A stretch of 64,000 bases of DNA from Mastigias papua (taxonomy: Eukaryota > Cnidaria > Scyphozoa > Rhizostomeae > Mastigiidae). Numbering within the stretch: the first letter of the stretch is position 1; the number at the start of each line of letters is the position of its first letter. The translations under genes and the position numbers were made by a program. The notes beneath the pieces were generated by a model. That model saw nothing but the letters and a program-made list of their open reading frames with translations. It did not search any database and had not been told where the DNA came from. The stretch is taken from positions 3,471,840 to 3,535,839 of the forward strand of contig OZ025276.1 in the NCBI GenBank assembly GCA_964019165.1. The letters run 5' to 3'. Positions 1 through 11,955 of this stretch are shown piece after piece.

Positions 1-25
1 AAAACTTAAATATTGAGAGAGAAAG

Positions 26-349
26 GTGGGTGGAGAGACAGTGTTGTATCTGAAAAAGAAAGGAAGAATAGAGAGTGAGTTGAGGAGGGAAGAGATAGAT
101 TTGAGAAGAAATGAGTTAAAGCTTAGAAGTAAGGAATTAGAGTTCAATAGAGAAAGAGAATGTCAAGAAAAGGAGCTGAGATTTGTGCAGAGAAGAGAGA
201 GAGACAGCAGAGAGAACATGATAAGTCAGCAGCAACAGCAGATCATCATGCTATTGCAACAGCAAAAACAGCAGGCAGCAACAACAAATAATAAACATGA
301 TGCAGCAGCACAGCAGTGTCATTCTATCAATTTTAAGCAAAATGAATGA
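26..349 (+). CDS. Charged coiled-coil and polyQ ORF fragment, possibly a Harbinger accessory protein
   Basis: An open frame of 107 codons without an upstream boundary in the window. The first 60 residues are dense in Glu, Arg and Lys with heptad-like spacing, which suggests a coiled coil. Runs of Gln and Asn follow (residues about 68-90). I do not recognise a catalytic domain. Such Arg/Glu-rich tails with Gln runs are common at the C-terminus of the Myb/SANT-like DNA-binding proteins that accompany PIF/Harbinger transposases, and a Harbinger transposase lies convergently just to the right (899-1925). That link is inference; the Myb part, if it exists, would lie left of the window. Low-complexity composition alone could also produce an open frame this long. 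Confidence 0.3.
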   Translation: MGGETVLYLKKKGRIESELRREEIDLRRNELKLRSKELEFNRERECQEKELRFVQRRERDSRENMISQQQQQIIMLLQQQKQQAATTNNKHDAAAQQCHSINFKQNE

Positions 350-898
350 TAAATAGAAGATGTATTAAGTATCTAATGTTAAGGTTTCTATTTGTTGTTG
401 ATCATATACTATTGTACTTTTTGAATCAATCTTAAGATCATTGGTAGCTTAATACTTCTAAATTGAAAAGGAATGTCACAAGTTTTGGGCATTTACTAAG
501 AAAATGATGCATTTTATTTGCAAATCTACATCTCCTGAATCTAATCAAGTGTGGAAGCAAGTCTGAAATCTACCCAATAATAGTATGTTTCAAAGGCAAA
601 ATGTTTCGTTTGGTGAAAATATTTTGAAACCTGAAAGTGAAGCTGTATTGGTAATATAATAGATTTGATTTCATGCCTTTAGACTTGATTTGGTGATATG
701 CATTTGGGCAGAAAAGTTAAGTACAGTAGCCATTTTCTCAATTCATATGGGATAGCTTTAATACATTGGGCTTCATTAACTCATTATTTTGGATGGTTAT
801 GAAAAGAGCAATTTCTAATGTGAAGGCATATACTTTTACTGGCCATTGAAATAGAGCTCTAATTTTGGAGGTTCAATGCCATAGTATTGAGCAGTATG
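350..898. other. AT-rich spacer with no recognised feature
   Basis: No open frame with protein-like composition, RNA gene or repeat was recognised. If the two flanking ORFs belong to one Harbinger element this would be its intergenic segment. Confidence 0.4.
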
Positions 899-1925
899 TC
901 AAACATATAAACAAATTATTGCAGTCTGGAGCAGAGCACAATCAACATAGGTCTCTCCAACTGGCCTCAAACCAATTGTCAAATCTTTCTTAAAATCAAT
1001 GACATTGAAGTAGGTAACAATCTCTTTGAACACCCACTCCACAGACACTCTGACTTGGCTCATAGACTGATTAAAAGCCTGCTGTTCTGGTGTTACACCT
1101 CTGCCTCTGCTGAAATGGGCATTGAAGGTGTATGTGATGTGGGCATGCTGGATCCTCATAGATGCAAAGAGCCTCACCATCTGGTGCAAATAAATAGTGC
1201 TCTACTTCTCCCATGAGTCCAGACATAGCCAACATAGCAGCGTCATGCCTTCTACCCTCGATAGGCCCATACACATTGACAATCAGGCCATTTGGTGCAA
1301 CCACTGATTGAAACTTTAGGGCATGAACTCTCTTATGGCCATTGTAAACAATCCTTTGATTCCTGCTTGGATGACACAGTGGTCTAACAGTACCATCAAC
1401 AAAGCCCCAGCAATTAGTTAAGGCTGCACCTTTGGCATGGATAGCATCAGCAAAGCTCTTGAGATTTGCTCTAGATAGCCATGGCTGATCCAAAGACAAC
1501 AGGCGATTATCAAATCTCTCATAGATATCATCTGTTACCATATTGGTAATCATTGACAACTGGGGACCTGGCCTAGCAACACTAGGCACAAAATCCCCAT
1601 GTCTAGAAGGAAATCCCAGCCATCTTAGACAAACACAAGGCACCTCAACAGAATCTACAACAACCCCGTTATAGCATTTAAGCTGTTCTGGAAATCGAAG
1701 TGCTCTGTGCACTTCAAGAACATCATTTGTCAACAATCAGAATTCAGCCTTGCACTCATCTTCCTGTAAGAAGCCCAAATCAGATGTCTCATATGTCCAG
1801 TATGGAAAGTGAGGGTTCCTGCAATCTTAAATATCATGCAAAGGTAGAGCTTCATTACCATCTGTTACATCTGCATCATTGTAAGGAAGTATAAGGTCTT
1901 CAACTTCATCACAGTTTGTGGCCAT
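899..1925 (-). pseudogene. PIF/Harbinger DDE transposase, degenerate (Harbinger-1)
   Basis: Cut-and-paste transposase of the Harbinger nuclease (DDE_Tnp_4) type. Recognisable stretches are GFVDGTVRPLCHPSRNQR followed by YNGHKRVHALKFQSVV, then GPIEGRRHDAAMLAMSG and an EDPACP segment that corresponds to the usual GDPAYP. The family's catalytic Asp of DGT and Asp of RRHD are present. The likely start is ATG at 1925, because the frame upstream of the first long open stretch aligns with the N-terminus of the second Harbinger copy (19779). That N-terminal part contains two stops, one after LPLHDI and one after CKAEF. The C-terminal 96 codons (899-1189) are in another frame, so a frameshift lies between about 1071 and 1189. 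The protein is therefore not made as one chain. Related to, but clearly diverged from, the copy at 18850-19779. Confidence 0.88.
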
Positions 1926-2049
1926 ATCTTTGTGTTTAGGACTTTCATGCCACAAATAGGTAGTTGGCATTGCCTTGGATGTCTGTAACTCACACTTGGT
2001 GACTACGGAGCCCCTGCATGACTGAGTTAGTGCTTAGACCTCTACATAG
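1926..2049. other. Short spacer between Harbinger-1 and Gypsy-1
   Basis: Probably the 5' flank of the Harbinger-1 transposase. No TIR could be identified here. It ends at the CCGT target site of Gypsy-1. Confidence 0.4.
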
Positions 2050-2053
2050 CCGT

Positions 2054-2653
2054 TGTCACAGACCCAGAGAAATAAAGCAACAGACATTCACGATGTTTAT
2101 ATTGGTAACAACTTAAAACTGAAGATATATTCATGAGTACAACACTAGGTCTAGATCCAGCCTGAAGCTCTAACAATGCAAGTCTGATAGGGTTCCACAT
2201 GTACGTTACTGTCTCTAGTCTAACCGTAATTCCAATCTAACTCTACGCTACTTTACTACTCGTATAGATATATAAAATACAGAGCCAAAATTAGACATTA
2301 AAGTACGTAAATGCAAATTACTATTTTCAAACATTAGGAAGGGCTAGGCTGCATTATGATAGGGAATGCAAACATTACTACGTAAAAAAAGACTAAACCT
2401 AGGTATACAAGTTAACAATGATAGAAATATAAGATGAGTAACTATGATGATAGGCCTAACGATGCGTGGAAAATCCCGCACCTATAAAATAACAATGGAA
2501 GGGGATGTCACTGGCATGATACATTACGGTGATGCAAAGTCTATGACGTACACACAAGGGGTAAGTCATAGTAACAAGGGGAAGCTAAGAAACTCCTATG
2601 CAATGAATGAAGAATGTAAAGATACTACTGTAATAACTAAGAAAATTGTGGCA
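2054..2653 (-). repeat. Gypsy-1 3' LTR
   Basis: About 600 bp, matching 7346-7956 over its whole length with scattered substitutions and small indels. It starts TGTCACA and ends GGCA on the plus strand; read on the minus strand the ends are TG and CA. Confidence 0.93.
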
Positions 2654-2671
2654 TATCTCCCTCCTAAGATT
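2654..2671 (-). promoter_or_regulatory. Gypsy-1 polypurine tract
   Basis: Read on the minus strand the sequence directly upstream of the 3' LTR is a purine run, AGGAGGGAGATA. This is the position where plus-strand DNA synthesis is primed in LTR elements. Confidence 0.6.
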
Positions 2672-2750
2672 AATTATTTTAAAAGATAAAATACCCCATT
2701 AATCTTACTAATAAAATATTACATGAGACAATATGGAAATGATGTCCAGT

Positions 2751-4161
2751 TCACTGTGTAGCATTGAACTCTTCTAATAGACCATCGGGAATGACTTCAG
2801 GATCTATCCATTGAGTATGTCCATCATCAAATTCGACAAAATATTGTGCAACGAGTCTTTGACCAGGAAGTCTAGAACGTACTTTATCATGCACCTTAAC
2901 TATTTGCTCAGGGCTACCATCGATTTCTTTAGCCAACTTTATTTGTTCAGCGTTTACTATTTTAGTTTTTCTTGTCTTCCTCTTGGGCCTTAATATCTCG
3001 ACGTTATTTTTTCCGATTACTTTTGACACTTCGTATGGTCCAATCCAAGGCTGGTGAAATGTCTTGGAATTTCCCTTTTTGACACTGATATCATGCAACC
3101 ATACTTTATCTCCTATTTTAACCAATAAGTCTTTGATGCCTTTATCATGGTAACTCTTTTGTTGCTGCTGCTCTTTTCTTACTAGTTCTTTCACAAGGGT
3201 GTACGCTTGTTGTCGTTCATTTTGCATAGTCTTCAGGTAGTTCTCTGAATATAGACGAGTTGGGGGCTTCATATCCAGTGGTGAATTTACCTCTCTTCCG
3301 TACATTAAGAAAGCAGGTGTGTGCATTGTCACCGAATGAGGTGTGGTCCTGAAAGCAAATGTGACTACATCCAAGTATTCATCCCATGTCGATGGTTTCT
3401 GCGATGCATACATTCTAACTGCACTAAATAGCATCCCATTTAGATGTTCATTTAAACCATTCGAAGAGGGTCAAAAAGCACACGTATACATTTTCTTCCG
3501 ACATACATTGACTGCCTCGGTCTGAAAGTAGTTCTTCTGGACATCCATAGCAATGAACAAAGTCACGAAGCAAGCGGGCTACAGTCTCTGCCTCTGTATC
3601 TTCTACAGCATATACCACTGGCCATCTAGTGAAATGATCCACTAATACCAGTGCGTATTGATTTCCTCGATCTGATTTTGGTAGAGGTCCGACAAAATCC
3701 ATGGCAACAATTTGTAAAGGCCTCTCTACTTCAATTGGTTTCAAGGGAGTCTTTGTTGCTGGCTTCGTAGACTTAAAGCATACACAGTCTTTACACAGTC
3801 TAACATACCGTTAGATATCTGATTTCATTGTAGGCCAGAAATACCACATTTGTATCTTTCTATATGTCCTAAAAAATCCTGGATGAGTGGAAAGCGGATT
3901 GTTGTGGAGCTTACCTAATATCTTTCCAATCATATTCTTTGGAACGATAAACTGTTTCCGTATTTTCCCTGTTTTTTCTGTAAATTTGCTATAAACACAT
4001 CCATCTTCTGCTATGAAATGTAAGTCGTTTTCCTTTTCGAATGTTGCTAATAATCGTGTCTCCACGGGCTTTACGTTATCAGAAAGAAATTGTATCCATT
4101 GTCCTGCATATGTATCCTCCTTTTGCACTTGACAAAAGTTTTGTACCAAGATTTCTAGCAA
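2751..4161 (-). pseudogene. Gypsy-1 integrase region
   Basis: The C-terminal part of pol. The piece at 3811-4161 carries the linker and the zinc-binding start of integrase (HNNPLSTHPGFFRTYRKI then WYFWPTM). The piece at 3448-3744 carries the catalytic core with the first Asp in MDFVGPLP and the second in LSDRGSQ. The piece at 2751-3434 carries the rest of the core and the C-terminal domain, with the GPY-like motif WIGPYEVSKVIG and a final chromodomain-like stretch (VAQYFVEFDDGHTQWIDPEVI). The frame breaks near 3440 and between 3745 and 3811. Not functional. Confidence 0.85.
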
Positions 4162-5359
4162 ACTGTCTTCTCCCCCTGAGGGTACCTCGACAGGGTGTCT
4201 GCATTTGAGTGTAATCTCCCAGGACGATGTATAATGGTAGGGTCATATGACTGTATCTCGCTTATCCATCGAGTGAATAGATTGTTCGGTGTGTTCATTG
4301 TTTTTAACCACGTCAAAGGTCTATGATCTGTAATAATGGTAAAATGTCTTCCATAAAGATACTGATAAAGTGTTTTAAGCTCCATATGACATCCAAGGCT
4401 TCCTTTTGAAGTACAGCATACTTAAGGTCGGACGACTTTAGTAAGCCACTGGTGTATGCGACAACTACTTCACCATGAGGTGTGTCTTGAGCGAGAACTG
4501 CACCAATCCAATAATCACAAGCGTCTGTATAAAATTTAAACTGCAGATTGAAATCTGGGCACCTCAATACTGGTGCTGTTATCAGGCATGTCTGTAAATC
4601 CTCATAAGATTTTTGGGCCTCTTCAGTCCAATTGAAAATTCGTTTCTTCTTTGTCAGATCGGCAAGCTCTTTAGAACGACTAGCAAAATCTTCAATAAAT
4701 CGCCTGTAGTATGATGTCAAACCTAAAAAACTTCTTATGTCCGTCGCATTTTTAGGAATATGAAAGTTACTTACAGATGTAATCTTGGCAGGGTCCACCA
4801 TTATGCCTTTTCCAGAGATGACATGACCAAGGAATTTCACAGAACTCTTCATCCAGTGACATTTCAAAGGTTTCAGAGTCTAGCCAGCTTTACTGATTCT
4901 TCCCAGTACAAGGTCTAGTCTTCTCACATGTTCTTCTTTCGTCGGTGCAAAGACTATAATATTGTCTAAATATACCAGACAATGAGTCCAGTGTAGTCCG
5001 GAAAGTACTAAGTCCATTAATCTCTGAAAAGTAGCTGGAGCGTTAGCGAGGCCAAATGGCATTACTCGAAACTCCCAGTGTCTATTGTGTGTGGCAAATG
5101 CAGTCTTTTCTATGTCAGCGGCTCTCATCGGTATCTGCCAAAATCCAGACTAAAGGTTGAGAGTCGAAAACCAAGCTGCATTTCCTAAAGTATCTAGTGT
5201 TTCGTCAATGCGAGGGAGAGTATATGCATCTGTTTTCATCTTTTCATTCAGTCGCTGGTAGTCCACACAGACTCTAAAGTCACCATTAGGCTTCTCAAGC
5301 AATAGAACTGGACTGCTCCAAGGACTGGCTGATGCCTGTATGATGTTTGAAAGAAGCAT
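4155..5359 (-). pseudogene. Gypsy-1 reverse transcriptase and RNase H region
   Basis: RT motifs are visible as RVCVDYQRLNEKMKTDAY, the LPRIDETLD segment, then RVMPFGLANAPATFQRLMD and CLVYLDNIIVFAPT. The last is the catalytic box, normally YLDD; here the second Asp is Asn, which should abolish polymerase activity. RNase H follows at 4155-4867, starting with KFYTDACDYWIGAVLAQ and continuing through KEALDVIWSLKHF to ITDHRPLTWLK. Stops or shifts separate the pieces near 5145, 4870 and 4350. The order RT then RNase H then integrase is that of Ty3/Gypsy. Confidence 0.88.
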
Positions 5360-5879
5360 TTTCTATACCTCTTTCGCAATTTGTTGTCTCTTTGTCTCTG
5401 GTACATGGTATGGACGCTGTCTGACTGGCTGAGCCTCTTGCACATCTGAATGAATGTTCTACAAGATGAGTCGTTCCCAGTTGATTTGACATTGGCCATA
5501 CGTGATGTTTGTTCAGGACTTGGGGGAGATTCACTTGCTGTCCATTTGAAAGATGACAGAGTTCTAAGTCTTCAATGGGTACCGTGTATGCATCTTCGTC
5601 AGCTTGATCTTTGTTCAGAGAATTCACTTCAGACACAAATGCCTGCAGTTGTAACAAGCTTAGGACCAGGCTGTAGGGAAACTTTGCTACGAGTAGTGTT
5701 AACCAACTCGATTAGAACAGAATCATTTGAATCAGCTTCAGTAACACGTGGGGCAACCATAACACGTTCATTAGTCTTAACCAACTGCTGTTCCCTAAAC
5801 AAAGCTAAACCACAATGATTACCAATTAATTCTGCCCTAATACACACAGGTATCCCAACATTTACCTTAGTTACAGACT

Positions 5880-6296
5880 TTAAAACTGCAACACACTCAG
5901 AGGCAAATTCTCAAAACAAACCTCCATACAACCTAATCTCCATTTCTTACTTCCATAATCAATCACAACATTTTGCTTCCTCAAAAAGTCATCTCCTAAC
6001 AACAAATCGAATTTAAAGTGTTCTACAACAACAACAGGAAAGTGGACTTTAACATTTCCAATTCCAAGCCATATTCTACCTTCCCCAACAAAAGACAAAC
6101 TTTTACCTCCAACTCCAACAAGACATACTCTAGTACTAACAATATCTTGTCCTAAATTCACCTTCTTCCAGAAATCAAGATCGATTATCATATACCTAGC
6201 TCCAGTATCCACACAAATATCAGAATCCACACTATTTATAGCTCCTCTTACCCAGACACCTTCCTTTGCCAGCCTCGAACCCGTGGAACAATTCAT
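5880..6296 (-). pseudogene. Gypsy-1 retropepsin-like protease
   Basis: An aspartic protease of the retroviral type. The active-site triad is seen in DICVDTGARYMIIDLDFW near residue 30, and the second conserved region is LLLGDDFLRKQNVVIDYG near residue 95. It lies between the gag zinc knuckle and RT as expected. The stretch continues in other frames through 5295-5847, where a linker is broken by frameshifts. Confidence 0.8.
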
Positions 6297-6383
6297 ATCT
6301 ACAGGGACTTCATGAGTTTCTGGAACAAAGGGAATCCCCTTTTCAACCTCTGCATGGCTTTAGCGTCAAAACAGCTGATCGTC

Positions 6384-7273
6384 TCATGGGCTTGAACTTG
6401 CTCGAGTCTGTGGCTTGCTCATGCTCTGGTTTTGATTCTGGTTCTGATTTTTGGGGCAGTGTCTGATGTGACCTGGCTGGTTACATTTAAAACATCTTGT
6501 CCTTTGAGTACCTTCGTGCTGGGGTTGTTGATTTGATGGATTGACTCTCTGAGCTGCTAGGTTCTGCACTGCTGAAGTCAAGTTCTGTATAGCCTTCCAG
6601 ATTTCTTCGTTGCTGTTTACTCTTTCTTCATTGAATCGTTGGATGGTGGATAATATGTCCTCGGAAATATAATTCACCCGCGATCTCTTTCCCAATGAAC
6701 ATAGATAGACTTCTCACCTTTCAGCTGCCGTTATTGCTTCTTGAAAGGAACGTGGGCACTTCTCCCAGACAGTTTCTTTTATGTCAGGCCGCAAACCCTT
6801 GACAAAGTGCTCGCAGGCTATCCTATCTTTTCTCTCTTCATCGTCCAACCCATTGTGACCCTTACTTACCAGGCAGTCAATGCACTCTGCAAAATCCGTC
6901 ACAGTTTCCTGTGAAGATTGCTTAGTTTCTTGCAGCTTTTGCTGGGCCAGAAATTTCTTTTCCTTAGTGTTGAACTGTCTTCCAGGGTTTCTTTTAATGT
7001 CTCCACATCCTGTTTACTTTCCTCTGGAATCCTCCAAAATGACCTTGCCGCGCGGCCACTAAGGTATGCCGGTAATATCTGAAACTGGTGCTGGTCCGTC
7101 CAACCATTTGCTGCCGCTGCAATGTCCCTTTATATTAACCACTCTGTGATGTCTTCCATTTCTTTTCCAGAAAATGGTAGGATATCAACAATGGTTCTTC
7201 TGGGTCTAGGTGCTGGTACGGGTCTCTCAGGAGCCAGTTGAACTGAATCAGCTTCGTTGCCTCTAAGTGCCAT
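6384..7273 (-). pseudogene. Gypsy-1 gag
   Basis: The start is the ATG at 7273, the first after the primer-binding region, giving MALRGNEADSVQLAPERP. A TAA interrupts the frame at 7130-7132, after EDITEWLI, and further breaks lie near 6900 and 6705. The middle (6714-6902) has a capsid-like segment with FVKGLRPDIKETVW. The nucleocapsid end has one zinc knuckle, CFKCNQPGHIRHC, with three rather than four residues between the His and the last Cys, so one residue has been lost from CX2CX4HX4C. Asn/Gln-rich tail. Confidence 0.8.
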
Positions 7274-7325
7274 TCTTGAAGATTACTGGTTCATTGACAT
7301 GTTAGTATCAATGAAAATATCCCAC

Positions 7326-7345
7326 TCAGACTGTCACCAAAAAGT
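7326..7345 (-). promoter_or_regulatory. Gypsy-1 putative primer-binding site
   Basis: On the minus strand the sequence just inside the 5' LTR contains TGGTGACAGTCTGAG, which starts with the TGG that pairs to a tRNA CCA end. It begins 6 nt from the LTR edge. The same TGGTGACAG start is found in the short LTR element at 47112-48424. Confidence 0.55.
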
Positions 7346-7956
7346 TGTCACAGACCCAGAGAAATAAAGCAACAGAAATTCACTGTGTTTATATCTCTAT
7401 CAACTTAAAACTCAAGAAATATTCGCGAGTACAACACTAGGCCTAGATCTAGACTGAAGCTCTAATGATGCAAGTCTACTAGGCTTCCACGCATACGTTA
7501 CTGTCTCTAGTCTAACCTTAATGCCATAATTCCAATCTAATTCTACACTGCTTTACTACTCGTTTACATATATATAAATACAGAGTGAAAATTAGACATA
7601 AAAGTACGTAAATGCAAATTACAATTTTCAAACATTAGGAAGGGCTAGGCTGCATTATGATAGGGAATGCAACTATTACTACGTAAAAATAAGGCTAAAC
7701 CTATGTATACAAGTAAACAATGATAGAAATATAAGATGAGTAACTAGGATGATGGGCCTAATGATGCTGGGAAAATCCTGCACCTATAAAATAACAATGG
7801 AAGGGGATGCCACTGGCATGATACATTACGGTGATGCAAAGTCTATGATGTACACACAATGGGGTAAGTCATAGTAACAAAGGGAGGCTAAGAAACTCCT
7901 ATGCAATGAATGAAGAATGTAAAGATACTACTGTAATAACTAAGAAAATTGCGACA
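7346..7956 (-). repeat. Gypsy-1 5' LTR
   Basis: About 611 bp; pairs with 2054-2653. Ends TGTCACA and GCGACA, followed by target duplication CCGT. Confidence 0.93.
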
Positions 7957-8224
7957 CCGTAGTAACCTATGTAGAAAAATCGTAAGCTCTCAATTTACTA
8001 GATAAGGCAGTACACACAATGAGAAAATGTCCTTTTGTGCCTTGTAGTAACCTAAGAAAAGCCATGCGAAAGCTGGTAATGCATGTACACCAGACAGGAA
8101 ATATTATTTAGCCTATTGAACAAAACAATGAATTCCTTTGAAATAGGGTAAGATGCCAGTTCAATCAGTAAGAAACAAAACCAGCAATGATTCATGATAC
8201 TACTGCAGTATTATGGAGCTGGTA

Positions 8225-9032
8225 AATCTTTAATAAGATTTTCCATGAAATCTAAATGCATTCTCAGTTGTATAGGTCACCAAGGTATACTCATTTAAGG
8301 GTTCTGTGGCTTTAATCTCCCCCTTTCCACTGGAAAACATCAAATGCAATCTCCGAGTGCCAGAAATTGTCTGGGCCTTCTTCCAACACTCCCTAAGTAC
8401 CTCTTGATTGCAGGCAATCTCCTCTTTTGTGCTGTAGAAGATTCAAACATTTGAGTGGCAGGCTTGTGCTATACAGGCAACTTCTTTGGCTGTCTTTCAC
8501 TGAACCACCTGTACCATCCAACACGCCTTGTCCATGAGATGTTGCAAAATAATGCCAATGAATTTCTATGCTAAAGTCATCTTGCCAGTATTCCAGGTTA
8601 GAGAAAAGGTACTTCTGTTCAAATTGATAGGATGGGCCAACTGAGAAAAATGACACCCTCTTTTACACCATGAAAATGTCCCTGTACTTATGTCAGACTT
8701 GTACTGATATACTTATGCACAGACACTTTTCCATGACTTAGTTCATCAGATACAAACACCAAACCTTGAAATTAACTTTGGGTTACCAAAATGTACAGTG
8801 TGAAAATGGTTCATTGATTGCTTGTCCAGTGAGCAGATTGACATTTATTTTGATATTTTATAGCAAAGTTCTCGGAAAGATCTAGCTCTATCAAAACATG
8901 CTTTCTTTCTCTGAGATGCACCAAATGTGTTTGTTGCTTGCACTTCACAAAGCTGTGGATAAGAAAGGTGGGCAATTTTTCTGTCAACATGTCATAGATA
9001 TTGCTGTATGGCACACAATGCAAAACTGTCAC
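8225..9032 (-). pseudogene. Fragment of a large uncharacterised coding family (FATSHGQG motif)
   Basis: Three pieces on the minus strand read like one gene. At 8811-9032 there is LPTFLIHSFVKCKQQ followed by IELDLSENFAIKYQNKCQSAHW. At 8393-8656 there is DDFSIEIHWHYFATSHGQG, then DGTGGSVK. In a different frame at about 8480-8280 follow KEEIACNQEVLRECWKKAQ and TISGTRRLHL. I know these signatures (SENF...QSAHW, FATSHGKG..DG.GG.VK, A.TI.GT) from a repetitive uncharacterised protein family common in invertebrate and fish genomes, function unknown to me. A frameshift follows GGSVK. The copy is cut off on the right by the pogo element and on the left runs towards Gypsy-1, so only an internal part survives. 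It may come from a transposon or from a host gene. Confidence 0.55.
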
Positions 9033-9720
9033 TGTTTTGTGATCATTGTCTCTTTCCCACTAATAAAAACAAGCATCCTCCTCATCAATACCATCCATTA
9101 AATGTGTCAATGAATAGAGTAAAGTGGGGTAAGATGAGCCATTCTTCAGATTTTTCAACCTTTTGCTCTTGCTAGCTACACCAGTCTATCTCTCTCCATA
9201 TCAATTTCAATGTTAACTATGTACTTTCAACAGGCCTTGTCATGAGGAAAATACCATGCATGCTGTAATTAGCACACGCAAATTAATTTTCATGTGCAAT
9301 CACACTAGTAAGAAAATTTCTGCTTACAGATAAAGGGGATCAAGAAACAATGTAAAAGCATGTTTTATAGGAAAAGAAAGTAGTTTAGGTTTTAAACGTA
9401 AAACACTTCATCCTCATTGGGCTAGTCAAAGGGATCAAAATCATCATCATAACTATCACCTGAACCATCATAAGAATCATCCTCAAAATCTTCGCCACCG
9501 GCATCACTTGTGCCTTGTCATTGCCAGTTTGATTGACAATAAAACAATTTTGCAATGTGGTTTTAAGTAAAACACTAACACTGCTCTCGAAAGTCGGAAA
9601 TAAGTGATGATAATTGTGGTCAGCATGTTATCACGTAACGTACAGGGAAAAGATATAAGCCAAAAAGCTTTGAAAATGGAAAAAATGGATTTGGGGTTTC
9701 AATGACCTCTCAATAAATCT

Positions 9721-9737
9721 GTGTGTGTGTGTGTGTG
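9721..9737. repeat. (GT)n microsatellite
   Basis: About 17 bp of uninterrupted GT dinucleotides inside the non-coding 3' part of the pogo-like element. Confidence 0.8.
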
Positions 9738-11955
9738 ACCCATCGCACATTCAATTTGATTTGCGCATGTGTGGGCATCTGCACATGTGACCGCATGCGC
9801 AAAATGACAAGTCCTGCTTCAAACATGTGGAAAATCGATAATTTTTACATACACAATCAATATTTCCAGAGACCTTACAATATTTTTCAGAAGATTAATC
9901 TTACCCCTACATGTGGGGGTAAGATGAACTGCACCACAAGATCAAATGAAAGAAAGGAAGCATTCCTTAGAATCAGCAGATAGTTCAACAGTTTATCAGT
10001 ACTTTTACATGAATGGCCTCTTTTTCCAAAATGAACACTTAAATTAACAGTTGATGTCCAATAATGCCCATTACTAGAACTACGACAGATGAAATCTTTT
10101 TAAGTCACATGGGAAAATGAGCTGGTTTGATTTAAACAGACTTCAACACAGTTTTTTGGGGGTGGTAGAACCTTTAAAACAGCTTGCTTATCAAATGATG
10201 CCTCATGAGTGTGGTCAATAATGAAAGTCAGCTTCTCTTCTTGAACCCTATGTCCAGTCATTTTCTTTATGAAAACTCCCTCTAGTTCATCACCATCAAT
10301 AATATCGACTCTTGCAATATATCCCTGCGAGGTTCCCTTTGCACTATTGATGCTCACCACCACAAAATCACCCTCAATTTTCTCATCCTCAGATAAATTT
10401 TCATCAGAATCTTTTGCTACTGACTGCTCTATCATTTTGCACTCTTGCTCACTATCATCACTGGAGGTCACATCATATATGCAATCTTCTGAGACACTTG
10501 TCTCTTTACAACCAGATTCCTTTTTGAAACTGTTTTGCTTGACTTGCTAACCCTACCCCTCTTCCTTTTCTCTAGTGCCACTCCATCATGGATGGGTTTA
10601 TGCATCAGTATTCTGGTGGCTTTTTTCTTTCTTCCTCCTTTAGCCTGTCTTGGGTGAGCTTTAGGGAAAGGATATATCACTGATGGTGAGATATACAGCA
10701 CACCATTGCATGCTCTTTGCTGTGTATTGATACTATTTTCATTTGCACTTGTGACTGTCTTGTTGAACTGAGCACTGTCTTCTTTGTGACAATCATGGTC
10801 ATTGACCTCGTTCTGACCTGGTGTAGCATAAGTGCCTGCAGCTGCTTCAGATGTGGACGGTCAGTCACTTCCGGTACAGCAAAATCGGCATCTGTGAATA
10901 TATCTCTATTACAGGGATTGATGCTAGTCGCTGCAAAACTGGCTTTGATATTCTGAGGTGCCATGGCTTGGAGCTGAGCCTCTGCAACGATTGTAGAAAT
11001 GTCATATATCGTTACTGTTCTTCCAGGATGAGATTTACTCCATCCGTCCATTGCTGCATTATATGCCTTCTTAAAAGGGCCGTAAACAGGTCTTTCAAGA
11101 TGTTGCAATTGGTGGGAAGTATGGGGTGGAAACATCAGTAGAACAACTCCATTTTCACATGCTTGGTCGATCGATCTAATAGTGATATGAGATCAACATT
11201 ATCTAGGATAAGTAATACTTTTCTTTCTTTAGTGCAACAAGTGTGTTGTACAAATGGTGCATATAGTCAGACAAGATTTCTTCATTCATCCAACCATACC
11301 AAGATGCTCTTCCAATAACACTAGTAGGGGCACTGTTCAGAAAGTGATCATGATAATGCACCCTAGCACTTACAAACAATGGGACAATAAACCCACAGCA
11401 TTTACACAGTACTCTACTGTTACTAAATCTCCACGCTCTGCACTTCTCCATGATCCACCTTGTGTTTTGCCCCTCTTTGCAAGAACTTTCCCAGGGTTCT
11501 GTACAGTTGTGCAGCCGGTTTCATCCAAATACCATATGTCATTGGCAGAGAATGTGTATTTGTCCATAACAGCAGCAAGGTTGTTATAGCACTGGGTAAC
11601 ATTGTATCTGTTGAAGGCAGTTGCAGGAGCCAGAGAAGTTGATTCTGGGGCTCTAACAGCCAGTTTGTTCCTATCCTTAACTTAGAGGTACCAATCCTTC
11701 CCAGCTTTTTTCTTCCTTTCCCAGTTTTTGGGAATCAGAATACCATTTGATTGTGCAAACGTGTAGGCTAGTGCCTGACATTTTGCCACACTTAGGGAGC
11801 TGTCATAAAGTATGGAGCAGACGAGGGTGGAAGGGATTTAGCTGGGCCATCAAATTTTTTAAATGAAAAATGTTGGGCTAACACATTATTTTACATTGCA
11901 AAGATGGGCCATGAAACTTTAACTTGAAATATGCAAAAATATTTTCATGAAAATT

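Larger units (their letters stand above)
2050..7960 (-). mobile_element. Gypsy-1: Ty3/Gypsy LTR retrotransposon, complete ends but dead
   Basis: The element runs on the minus strand. Two long LTRs (2054-2653 and 7346-7956) begin TGTCACAGACCC and end in GGCA or GACA. They are flanked by the same 4-bp target duplication CCGT at 2050-2053 and 7957-7960, which fixes the ends. Between them, in order on the minus strand, are gag with a zinc knuckle, protease, reverse transcriptase, RNase H and integrase, the Ty3/Gypsy gene order. A purine tract (AGGAGGGAGATA on the minus strand) abuts the 3' LTR, and a TGGTGACAG primer-site-like motif lies 6 bp inside the 5' LTR. LTR divergence and many stops and frameshifts show that it is an old copy. 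Confidence 0.95.
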
